Positions 35,593 to 42,257 of a stretch of DNA of 42,257 nt are shown here, one piece after another. This DNA comes from an uncultured Francisellaceae bacterium (lineage in GTDB: Bacteria; Pseudomonadota; Gammaproteobacteria; UBA6186; Azoamicaceae). Below the pieces are notes generated by a model. That model was not told where the DNA came from and searched no databases. It worked only from the letters and a program-made list of their open reading frames with translations. Position 1 is the first letter of the stretch, and the number at the start of each line of letters is the position of its first letter. Made by a program: the position numbers and the translations under genes. The stretch spans positions 1-42,257 of the forward strand of contig CAIVQA010000099.1 in the NCBI GenBank assembly GCA_903907935.1, in the 5' to 3' direction.

Positions 35593-35639
35593 AATAAACG
35601 TCCATTTTAGACTTGTTATATCTATTATGGACGTTTATT
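35593..35639 (-). promoter_or_regulatory. Perfect 13-bp inverted repeat abutting the copy-4 ATPase start
   Basis: AATAAACGTCCAT (35593-35605) and ATGGACGTTTATT (35627-35639) are exact reverse complements, 21 bases apart. On the minus strand the second arm ends directly at the ATG and contains GGAC 8 bases before it, the only Shine-Dalgarno-like sequence. A folded leader would hide it. The alternative is a dimer-binding operator. Confidence 0.6.
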
Positions 35640-35670
35640 TAAGATAATCAAGTACAATACCAGCTCCATT

Positions 35671-35709
35671 TTACACCTAGGCGTAATCATTATTGACTCT
35701 AGGTGTAAT
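35671..35709 (+). promoter_or_regulatory. Operator-like repeats before the GHKL-DUF4325 gene
   Basis: Direct repeats CTAGGCGTAAT (35677-35687) and CTAGGTGTAAT (35699-35709) are 22 bases apart, two turns of the helix. TTACACCTAG at 35671-35680 is the inverted partner, making TTACACCTAGGCGTAA a near-palindrome. They end 21 bases before the ATG of a protein with its own N-terminal winged helix, which suggests autoregulation. Confidence 0.55.
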
Positions 35710-35730
35710 GTTTTATAAACTTATTATTAA

Positions 35731-36747
35731 ATGGAACAATCTAAAGAAATTCAAACTTTTATTTTAAAAAATATCACCAAGCACCATGATGATATTGTTA
35801 GCTTTACTGCAAAAAAGTTACAAATAGCAAGAACTACTGTTTTAAGACATTTAAAACATTTAATAAAAGACAATAAAATATTAAAAACTGGAACCACTAG
35901 AAATATTTGTTATGTTGTACCAGATGATAACAAAATAACTGCAACCTTTAAGTTACAAGATCCTTTAGACGAATTTAATATAGTTAAAAATTATTTTAAT
36001 AAAATTTTATCTCCATTAAATAAAAATGTATACGACATTTGTGAGTATGGTTTAACCGAAATAATTAATAATGCCATAGACCATTCTTATGGGAATAATT
36101 TAACTATTGAAGCATTAAATCAAAATAACGAAATTTCATTAACAATAGCAGATGATGGCATTGGAGCATTTAAAAGAATAGCAGATCTATTAAAAGCATC
36201 AGATCTTAGAGAAGCTGTATTACAATTAACTAAAGGTAAATTTACCAGCGACCCTTATAACCATACTGGTGAAGGTATATTTTTTACTTCACGAATTTTT
36301 GATGAATTTAAATTAATTGCCAATAATTTATGTTTTACTAGATTTAATCCAGAAAACGATTGGTTCTTAGAACAACTAGAAACTAAAAAAGGCACAACAG
36401 TTAGTCTAAAAATAACAGCTAATGCTTGTAAAAATATAAAAGAGCTTTTTGTTGCTTTTCAAGATCCAGAATCACACGAATTTAATAAAACAGAAATTAT
36501 TGTTGCACTAAGTAAATTTGGAGAAGAACGTTATATTTCTCGTTCTCAAGCTAAAAGGATCTTAAGAAATTTAGAAAAATTTAAAATCATTACCCTAGAT
36601 TTTAAAGACATAAGAATTGTTGGACAAGGATTTGTAGACGAAATCTTTCGGGTTTTTAAAAACTATCATACCAACATTACAATTAATTATATAAATGCTA
36701 ACGAAGATGTGCTTTTTATGATTAACCGGAGTAATCACATTAAGTAA
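35731..36747 (+). CDS. wHTH-GHKL ATPase-DUF4325 (STAS-like) regulator
   Basis: 338 residues in three parts. N-terminal winged helix (VSFTAKKLQIARTTVLRHLK). GHKL ATPase (about 75-235) with N box EIINNAIDHS (110-119), G1 DDGIGAF (141-147) and G2 GEGIFF (180-185). C-terminal DUF4325/STAS-like domain (about 252-330: IIVALSKFGEERYISRSQAK, VGQGFVDEIFRVF). There is no His-phosphorylation domain, so it is not a normal two-component kinase; the architecture is known from mobile or defence-adjacent bacterial loci but not explained. It is divergent from the ATPase gene at 34345-35592, and operator-like repeats lie before it. Confidence 0.85.
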   Translation: MEQSKEIQTFILKNITKHHDDIVSFTAKKLQIARTTVLRHLKHLIKDNKILKTGTTRNICYVVPDDNKITATFKLQDPLDEFNIVKNYFNKILSPLNKNVYDICEYGLTEIINNAIDHSYGNNLTIEALNQNNEISLTIADDGIGAFKRIADLLKASDLREAVLQLTKGKFTSDPYNHTGEGIFFTSRIFDEFKLIANNLCFTRFNPENDWFLEQLETKKGTTVSLKITANACKNIKELFVAFQDPESHEFNKTEIIVALSKFGEERYISRSQAKRILRNLEKFKIITLDFKDIRIVGQGFVDEIFRVFKNYHTNITINYINANEDVLFMINRSNHIK

Positions 36748-36847
36748 TACGCTAATCGTCAAAATTAATATGTATTAGTTTCATACCGAATAGACGTATG
36801 CATCTTGCATTTAATTATTCAAAGTTTAAAAAGTTCTTGACAACTCG

Positions 36848-36869
36848 GGGCGTTCCATAGACGTTCCTT
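36848..36869. repeat. Short intergenic GGAACG repeat, copy 2
   Basis: GCGTTCCATAGACGTTCCTTAG resembles 16463-16482. The rest of the 36748-36962 gap shows nothing recognisable, apart from an AGGAA before the next start. Confidence 0.25.
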
Positions 36870-36962
36870 AGCAAAAACACTATAAAAGATATTTGTTTAT
36901 TCATTTATATTTATTCCTATTAAAAGTAAATAAAACGAAATAAAGTAGGAACACTATCGCTA

Positions 36963-37955
36963 ATGAATAATCTTAAAAATCCCCACGACAAGGTATTTAG
37001 AGCAAGTTTAAGTAATATTAAAATTGCTAGAGATTTTTTAAGTATTCATTTACCAAAATCAGTATTAGTAAAAATAGATCTTGATAATTTAGTATTTTGT
37101 AATAATTCATATATTAATGAAGATTTAAAACAGCAATTCTCCGATATAGTGTATTACAGTAAATCTAATACGGAAGCTGGAATGTATATTTATATCATCA
37201 TAGAACACCAAAGCTCCCCTAAAAAACTAATGCCACTTCGGATCTTAAAATATCAGCTAGCAATTATTGACCATCATTTACAACAACACCCTGGAGAAAT
37301 TACTTTACCAATAGTATTTCCTATATTATTTTATCAAGAACAAGAAGATAAACAACAATATCCTTATAGTTTAGATATTTTAGATTTATTTGCAGATCGT
37401 GCTTTTGCGGAACAAACCTTAGCAAAACCAGCTCATTTAATTGATATCTCTCGTTTTACTGACGACGATATAAAAAAGCATCGCCTAGTTGGTTTAATGG
37501 AATATCTACAGAAGCATAGTAGAGATCGAGATTTATTATTAATAATTAACGATTTAAAACAATTAATTATAGATACTTATAAACACATTGGTTCTGACGA
37601 AAATCTACTAGTATCTTACATAGAATCTAATTTATACTATATAATAAGCATTGGTAATGTTAGGAATACTAATGAATTTCTTAAACAATTAGATAATATT
37701 ACGATCATAAAGGAGAAAATTATGGGTTCAATTATGGGTTCATTGGCACGTAAATTTGAAAAAGATGGTATAGCTAGGGGTGAGGCTAAAGGTTTAACTA
37801 AAGGCATAGCTCAGGGTAAAATTGAAGAAGCCAAACATATAGCAATTAATTTACTAAAAAAGGGATTCCCAATTGCTACCGTTGCCGAAGTTACAGAATT
37901 ACCTATATCAGAGGTGGAAACATTACAAAAACAATTAACTCATTCATTAATATAA
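36963..37955 (+). CDS. Rpn family recombination-promoting nuclease / putative transposase
   Basis: 330 residues of the Transposase_31/Rpn family: NPHDKVFRASLSNIKIARDF at the N-terminus, QQFSDIVYYSK and IYIIIEHQS (D...ExQ, the PD-(D/E)XK site), PLRILKYQLAIIDHHLQQ and LPIVFPILFYQ. The C-terminus is a helical tail with ARGEAKGLTKGIAQGKIEEA, as in relatives. Such nucleases stimulate recombination in E. coli. It is the second Rpn-like gene in the window but of a different subfamily from 27647-28558. Confidence 0.9.
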   Translation: MNNLKNPHDKVFRASLSNIKIARDFLSIHLPKSVLVKIDLDNLVFCNNSYINEDLKQQFSDIVYYSKSNTEAGMYIYIIIEHQSSPKKLMPLRILKYQLAIIDHHLQQHPGEITLPIVFPILFYQEQEDKQQYPYSLDILDLFADRAFAEQTLAKPAHLIDISRFTDDDIKKHRLVGLMEYLQKHSRDRDLLLIINDLKQLIIDTYKHIGSDENLLVSYIESNLYYIISIGNVRNTNEFLKQLDNITIIKEKIMGSIMGSLARKFEKDGIARGEAKGLTKGIAQGKIEEAKHIAINLLKKGFPIATVAEVTELPISEVETLQKQLTHSLI

Positions 37956-37981
37956 CTCGTATGATAATATGATGACTGTAT

Positions 37982-39142
37982 TTAAAATATTAAATCTTTA
38001 TTTGGTCTTAACGAACGCAAAAATTCCTCGCAAGGCATACACAAAACATTTCTAATCATAAAACGTTCGGATCCACAATAAAGTAATATTGCCTTAGCCA
38101 TAGGGTAATCTTTTAAAAATTCTTCTAAACCTTTTAGATCATGATTGCCGATCTGTTTAGAATGTTTAACTTCTATGGCCAAAAATATTGTTGCCCCATA
38201 CACTATAAAATCCACTTCTAATCCTGATCTAGTACGCCAAAAGGAAATTTTAGCTTTATTATTATTGTAATTATTCCAGGCTACTAAATGTTGAGCAATT
38301 AATCCTTCCAAAGCTACCCCTTCTATTTCTGCAGGGCGATCCAAGGGGCCAGTAGGACGCAAAGCTCTAAATACACCACAATCAAATAAATAAAATTTAG
38401 GATGACTACTCAACTCTCGCCCAGCTCTCTTAGAAAAAATTGGTAATTTAAAACTTAATAATAGATCTTCTAAAATATAAATATAGCTCTCTACTGTTTT
38501 TCTCTTTACCCCACATTCTCTAGCTATATTAGTAACATTTAATATAGATCCATGAGAAAAACTAACAATTTCTAAAAAACGTGCAAAATGATCTAAATTA
38601 CGCACTAATCCTTCTAGTTGAATTTCTTCTTTTAAATAAAGATCAATGTATGATTGTAAAGTTTTTATTGGCTCCAAAGCAGTAAATATTAGAGGCAAAG
38701 AACCATATTTAAGAATTTTTTCTAAAGAAAATTGGCTTTCTAATTCTATCGCCATAAATGGGTGCAGAGTACATTTAAGTGCTCTTCCTGCCAATAAATC
38801 AACTCCTTCTTTTTTTAATTTGCGAGCACTAGATCCAGTTAATATAAATTGCCAACCGGTATTGTTTTCTATAATAGAATGAATTACGGTTAAAACACTT
38901 GGAACTCTTTGCACTTCGTCTATAACAATTATTTTTTGCTGATCAGGATGTTGTCCGCGCAAAAAATCAAAAATATATTCCGGATGTACCCGGTATTTTC
39001 TTTCTAGATCTGGCAATAAAAAATCTAACCATAATGCTTGTGGATAAAGTTGCCTGATTAAAGTAGATTTTCCTGTACCTCTTGGACCAAATAAAAAATA
39101 AGATTGTTTAGGCGGTAAAAAAACTCGATTTATTAGTTGCAT
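37982..39142 (-). CDS. AAA ATPase with DUF4143 domain (copy 5 of 5)
   Basis: 386 residues. Walker A GPRGTGKS (19-26), Walker B IIVIDEVQRVP, sensor FILTGSSARKL, VDLLAGRALKC, HPFMAIEL. The C-terminal part has CGVKRKTVESYIYILEDLLL, HPKFYLFDCGVFRALRP and GLEVDFIVYGATIFLAIEVK (D...ExK). It shares the GPRGTGKST, HP..xIEL and YLFDxGV..xLR wording with the copy at 1127-2347, so these two form one subfamily. It is convergent with the Rpn gene; the stops lie 26 bases apart. Confidence 0.92.
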   Translation of the reverse strand: MQLINRVFLPPKQSYFLFGPRGTGKSTLIRQLYPQALWLDFLLPDLERKYRVHPEYIFDFLRGQHPDQQKIIVIDEVQRVPSVLTVIHSIIENNTGWQFILTGSSARKLKKEGVDLLAGRALKCTLHPFMAIELESQFSLEKILKYGSLPLIFTALEPIKTLQSYIDLYLKEEIQLEGLVRNLDHFARFLEIVSFSHGSILNVTNIARECGVKRKTVESYIYILEDLLLSFKLPIFSKRAGRELSSHPKFYLFDCGVFRALRPTGPLDRPAEIEGVALEGLIAQHLVAWNNYNNNKAKISFWRTRSGLEVDFIVYGATIFLAIEVKHSKQIGNHDLKGLEEFLKDYPMAKAILLYCGSERFMIRNVLCMPCEEFLRSLRPNKDLIF

Positions 39143-39234
39143 ATACCCTTATTTATAGCAATATGGCAACAAATCTGCCAATTTGAGTCTCATTATGGCA
39201 TATCAACCGCCATTTTTAAAGGGCTGTATTAAGA

Positions 39235-39285
39235 TATACTAAACACACATGAGTTTTCGGTACTCTAAAAAACAAGTCGGAACTA
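39235..39285. repeat. Half copy of the palindromic element (end B only)
   Basis: TATACTAAACACACATGAG then TTTTCGGTACTCTAAAAAAC and AAGTCGG agree with end B and with the first core bases of copies 1 and 3. The second arm is missing. It lies 15 bases downstream of the brnA stop. Confidence 0.7.
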
Positions 39286-39299
39286 ATACATATTACAAA

Positions 39300-39572
39300 C
39301 TATAACCTATCTCTAAACAATTTAACTTCTCTTGATAATAATATTTTTATAAGAGATTGATAAGGTATGTCCTGCTTATTAGCAATAATCTTAAGATCAT
39401 TTAGTAAATTTTTTGGCAGCCTTAAGGATATGTTTTCAGTCGAAGGCTTTAAATTAGGAACATTTACTTGTTTTGCTTTACTCCAATCAATATATTCGCT
39501 TGAATCATGAGTTAACCAAAATTCTCTTTCCGCTCCTTCATTTTTAAAGATGGGTATCTCTTTCTTTTTCAT
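39300..39572 (-). CDS. brnA: BrnA-family antitoxin
   Basis: 90 residues with the BrnA/CopG-like pattern: GAEREFWLTHDSSEYIDWSK, NLKPSTENISLRLPKNLLND and a terminal DIPYQSLIKILLS. The C-terminal half is a ribbon-helix-helix DNA-binding unit that also represses the operon; the N-terminal half neutralises the toxin. The ATG lies 29 bases inside the end of the brnT gene. The frame is intact although its toxin gene is split. Confidence 0.9.
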   Translation of the reverse strand: MKKKEIPIFKNEGAEREFWLTHDSSEYIDWSKAKQVNVPNLKPSTENISLRLPKNLLNDLKIIANKQDIPYQSLIKILLSREVKLFRDRL

Positions 39573-39982
39573 AAATGCTGCGCTCCTTTTTACTCATGTC
39601 TCTTGCTGATATAACTCTTATTAACTTATTTCTTATAGTAAAAACAATAAATAAACATCTATTAAAATCAGTTATTCCTAGAGCATAAAATCTGTTTTCT
39701 AATTGTGAATGTTTTGTGTCTTCTTGCAATAAGGAATGTGCACAAAATAACTGTAGCATTTATGGTAAATTGACCAGGAAGCTAAACTAGAAATTATATA
39801 AAAAGATAACCTGGTCAATTTCAAAATGCGGAAGCTTATGGAGTGCATATTCCTAATAATGGCTTATTGAAAAAAATTTGCTCGCATTCCCAAGGTATAA
39901 CATTATGCTTAATAAAATTTTTATATTGATTATTATTATCCCAATCAAAGTCGACACAGTGTTCAAGAATAGAAAAAGTCAT
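39544..39982 (-). pseudogene. brnT: BrnT toxin gene split by a 121-bp palindromic insert
   Basis: The 5' part starts at ATG 39982 and encodes MTFSILEHCVDFDWDNNNQ, then KNFIKHNVIPWECEQIFF and NKPLL, ending at 39854. The 3' part (about 39732 to 39544) continues with LQEDTKHSQLENRFYALG and IRVISARDMSKKERSIYEKE. Joined across the insert they give a full BrnT (FDWD, KHNV, FFNKPLL, DTKHSQ, RVISAR..SKKER), a RelE-fold ribosome-independent RNase toxin. The insert 39733-39853 adds a TAA repeat on both sides, so an uninterrupted gene can be rebuilt. The 3' ORF could start at an ATG inside the insert (39759) but lacks the conserved N-terminal half. Confidence 0.85.
39733..39853. mobile_element. 121-bp palindromic (MITE-like) element inside brnT
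   Basis: Ends GGAATGTGCAC (39733) and, reverse-complemented, GGAATATGCAC (39853), one mismatch. Inside, GCATTTATGGTAAATTGACC and the reverse complement GCATTTTGAAATTGACC form a second inverted pair, with AATTGACCAGG/CCTGGTCAATT perfect. Flanks TAA (39730-39732) and TAA (39854-39856) are the likely 3-base target duplication. No coding capacity, so it is mobilised by a transposase elsewhere. One end of the same kind occurs at 17602. Confidence 0.8.
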
Positions 39983-40125
39983 ATACTACATTGCATATCG
40001 TATAAATATACAAAAATCAATTGCTCTTTAGAATTAGTATACACAAAATTTTTCCCATAAATAAACGTATTCATTAAAATAACTCAATCATTGATGCTTC
40101 AATTGCCCCTCTTTTTACATATTAC

Positions 40126-42257
40126 CTACATGCCGCCGCCTGGTCCAGCTCCTGGTTTAGGAGCAATTCTAGGAGCCTCGTATTCTATGGTATTTGCAGC
40201 ATCTCTTAGTTTTATCATTAAATCTTTACTAAGAGGAGTAGCAGCACCTTTAACTTTATTATAAATGTTTATTAAATCTCTAAAATCAGGATCACTACTT
40301 TTTTCTTTAATAAAATCTGCAACTCTTATTCCGGTGTGATCTTTTGGACTATCAGGAATAAACGTTGGCTCAAGCCCAGAATTTTTAGCTAATAAATAAA
40401 GCATTATGGCTGTTTGAGGTTGTTTACCACAACCTTTGATCACAAAATCTGTATGACCAAGTTTTTCTGCTGCCTCTGCAGCAGTCTTAACCATTTCAAC
40501 TAAAGTTCCGTTGGTTGGGGACTTGTTACCCGAAGTAATTTGAAGCTTATTTTCATGATGCTTAGCCTCAAAAAGTTTTTCCTCAGTTTTCTTATCTACA
40601 ACTACAAGAGTCTTGTCCTTATAATCTGCCTTTAAATCACCGTTATGCCTAACTAAACTATTTAATTGATTTTGAAAATAACTTAAGTGCCTATGGGTTA
40701 CTCCATCATTTTCGTCATTTTTTCGTAATAAATTAAGAACTTTAAGGGTATCATTTAAAGACGTTATACTGCGCTCTTCTAACTTTTCTTCTAGTTTGAC
40801 TATATCTTTTCGTATTTTTGCTTTTTTTGCTTGCTTTGCTGGATTTTTTTTATTGTTTTGCTCATCTATGGTAGATGCGAACTTAGGCATTTCTTTCATT
40901 TCGGATAATTGATCAACTATTTCAGTTAATAGCTTTCTTACTTCACCACTTGTATCATGGTCCCTTAGTTCTTCAATAATATCTCCCATTTTATTAAAAT
41001 TAGCCGCTTTACTTTTACAAAAAATTGCACAATCTTTTGCGTCAATATCTGCTTGTGTAGTAATTCCAGCTCTAACTTCAAGATCAGCTATTTTTTTAGC
41101 AACATTAGCAGGATCTCCTGGCAAAAATGGTTTAAATTCCCAAGTTACCGGATCCACTTTATTGCTATATAGTTTTGTTTGTTCTTTTTTTATTAATTCT
41201 AGATACTTAGCTTGTTCATATTTACCAAATTCTTTGCTAGCTTCAATGGCAAGTTTAAAGTTTTTAAGCGCTGTAAGCTTTTCAGCAGCACTTGATTCTT
41301 TATACTCTTTGTCATTTATTATAGCCGCATTAAAATTCTTCTCAGCTCGGGCTTCGTCACTGGCCTTGATTACTGCTTCCTTTGTATCTTCTACTGTTTT
41401 CTGGATTTTTGTAGCTTCTGTTTTGGCTTCTGTAGCTTTTTGTTCAGCTGCTCTTGCTTTTGTTTCAGTGGCTTTTGCAGAGTCGGTTGTAGCAGTTAGT
41501 AATTTAGCTTCTACATCTGCTGCATCAGCCTCTGCTTGTGCTAAGCTTGCTTTTGTTTCGGCTGTACCTATCCCGCTTTTTGCATTAGTTAATTCTTGTT
41601 GTTGTTTTTTTAGTGTTGTTTGGAGTTCTGAGTTTTCAGCAATTACTTTTTGTAGAAGAACTTCTAGTTCTGATAGCTCTTTTTTGGTTAATGCTACTGC
41701 TGCTTGGGCAGATGCTGCTGCTGCTTGGGCAGATGTTGCAGCTGCTTTGGCGGCATTTATGGCGGCAGCTTTTTCTGCTGCTGCTTTAGCTGCTGCTTCT
41801 GCCTTGTCGAATATATCTTTTATTCCGTCTAAATCACCTTTTACAGCAGGTATACCTGCTAAAGCTCCAGTTGGTGTCGTTTTATTCCATTGTTTTATAT
41901 CAGCTGCGGGAACAGTCAATGATGCTGGTGCTTTCCCTAACTCCAGAACTAAAGCATCTATTGCTCCAGTTACTGCTCCATTAAAAGTATCAACATTCCC
42001 TGCTGCAGTTCCACCAGGATTATAAGCTGTTTCAGCATCTCGGCACTTACCTATCGCAGCAGTTACTGCTTTCTGTATAGCTTGGGTTTTGGCTGAATCT
42101 GCCGCTGCTTTAGCTGCTGCTTCTGCCTTATCAAATAGCTTCTTTATTTCATCTAATTCTGTTTTCACGCTAGGAGTAGCTTTAGCTATCGCAGCTAAAA
42201 CTCCAGTAGGATTAGCCGTATCCCATGCCTTAATATAGGCGGCATCTATTGTCAAAG
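40126..42257 (-). CDS. Long coiled-coil repeat protein (N-terminus outside the window)
   Basis: At least 710 residues. The apparent start at 42255 is a TTG that reads as Leu in the repeat (LTIDAAYIKAWDTANPTG), so the gene runs past the window edge. Two repeat units of about 110 residues begin LTIDAAYIKAWDTANPTG and LTVPAADIKQWNKTTPTG and both contain FDKAEAAAKAAA. A long Ala/Lys/Glu coiled coil follows (about 165-300), then a charged helical region. A globular C-terminal part (about 590-700) contains TAAEAAEKLGHTDFVIKGCG and KNSGLEPTFIPDSP, reminiscent of LPD-type domains of Legionella effectors, without a firm match. The end is Pro/Gly-rich (PKPGAGPGGGM). No family name is offered. Confidence 0.85.
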   Translation of the reverse strand, partial: LTIDAAYIKAWDTANPTGVLAAIAKATPSVKTELDEIKKLFDKAEAAAKAAADSAKTQAIQKAVTAAIGKCRDAETAYNPGGTAAGNVDTFNGAVTGAIDALVLELGKAPASLTVPAADIKQWNKTTPTGALAGIPAVKGDLDGIKDIFDKAEAAAKAAAEKAAAINAAKAAATSAQAAAASAQAAVALTKKELSELEVLLQKVIAENSELQTTLKKQQQELTNAKSGIGTAETKASLAQAEADAADVEAKLLTATTDSAKATETKARAAEQKATEAKTEATKIQKTVEDTKEAVIKASDEARAEKNFNAAIINDKEYKESSAAEKLTALKNFKLAIEASKEFGKYEQAKYLELIKKEQTKLYSNKVDPVTWEFKPFLPGDPANVAKKIADLEVRAGITTQADIDAKDCAIFCKSKAANFNKMGDIIEELRDHDTSGEVRKLLTEIVDQLSEMKEMPKFASTIDEQNNKKNPAKQAKKAKIRKDIVKLEEKLEERSITSLNDTLKVLNLLRKNDENDGVTHRHLSYFQNQLNSLVRHNGDLKADYKDKTLVVVDKKTEEKLFEAKHHENKLQITSGNKSPTNGTLVEMVKTAAEAAEKLGHTDFVIKGCGKQPQTAIMLYLLAKNSGLEPTFIPDSPKDHTGIRVADFIKEKSSDPDFRDLINIYNKVKGAATPLSKDLMIKLRDAANTIEYEAPRIAPKPGAGPGGGM

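Noticed and set aside
39544-39759. 71-residue BrnT-like frame starting at 39759 as an intact toxin
   Set aside because: Its first codons lie within the inserted element and the conserved N-terminal half is found upstream of the insert.
39878-40060. 60-residue open frame on the + strand
   Set aside because: It lies antisense to the 5' part of brnT, which is clearly recognisable on the minus strand.
41162-42025. Long open frame on the + strand opposite the coiled-coil protein
   Set aside because: It is antisense to the Ala/Lys-rich repeat gene; its Ala/Ser/Phe-rich composition is the mirror of that bias and it shows no domain.

Overview
The window is AT-rich, gene-dense bacterial DNA that looks like the chromosome of an intracellular or host-associated gammaproteobacterium, plausibly Legionellales-like. 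The evidence is a gamma-type HemY, a class Ia ribonucleotide reductase with two ATP cones, a GatCAB amidotransferase, ankyrin-repeat and coiled-coil effector-like proteins, many Rpn/PD-(D/E)XK proteins and DUF4143 ATPases, decayed toxin-antitoxin loci and short palindromic repeats. The taxonomic assignment is inference; no rRNA or tRNA gene is visible.

Layout. 1-2.4 kb: hemY, overlapped at its 3' end by a convergent DUF4143 ATPase. 2.45-4.8 kb: a palindromic element abutting an MNT/HEPN pair, an ASCH-domain gene, a decayed reading frame, a short LRR gene and a stray copy of a higA 3' end. 4.8-11.4 kb: an ankyrin protein, then a 1509-residue polymorphic-toxin-like protein overlapping a candidate immunity gene. 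11.4-12.8 kb: two lipoproteins. 12.9-14 kb: a higBA locus with a frameshifted toxin and a very clear promoter/operator, plus a low-complexity acidic protein. 14.1-18.8 kb: an outer-membrane beta-barrel, an unknown protein, an ankyrin-kinase fusion and a His-rich protein. 19-22.2 kb: a tandem double GT5 (glycogen-synthase-like) glycosyltransferase. 22.3-23.5 kb: a TetR regulator and a Uma2 nuclease. 23.6-27.6 kb: nrdAB behind two NrdR-like boxes. 27.6-31.8 kb: an Rpn-type nuclease and gatCAB. 31.8-39.1 kb: four more DUF4143 ATPases around a wHTH-GHKL-DUF4325 regulator and a second Rpn protein. 39.2-40 kb: a brnTA locus whose toxin gene is split by a 121-bp palindromic insert. 40.1 kb to the end: a long coiled-coil repeat protein running off the window.

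How it fits together. Core blocks (hemY, nrdAB, gatCAB) are separated by accessory islands of host-interaction candidates, toxin systems and selfish or defence-like genes. Two palindromic repeat families occur. One has unlike ends A and B, three full copies and at least three solo ends. The other has GGAATGTGCAC ends and interrupts brnT. All three toxin-antitoxin loci show a problem at the toxin gene (no standard start in the right place, a frameshift, an insertion) while the antitoxin frame is intact. This suggests toxins are being lost and antitoxins kept. The most promising system-level candidates are the 1509-residue toxin/immunity locus, the ankyrin-kinase, the tandem GT5 protein and the DUF4143/GHKL-DUF4325/Rpn cluster. 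No CRISPR array, tRNA or rRNA was seen, and few convincing intrinsic terminators.
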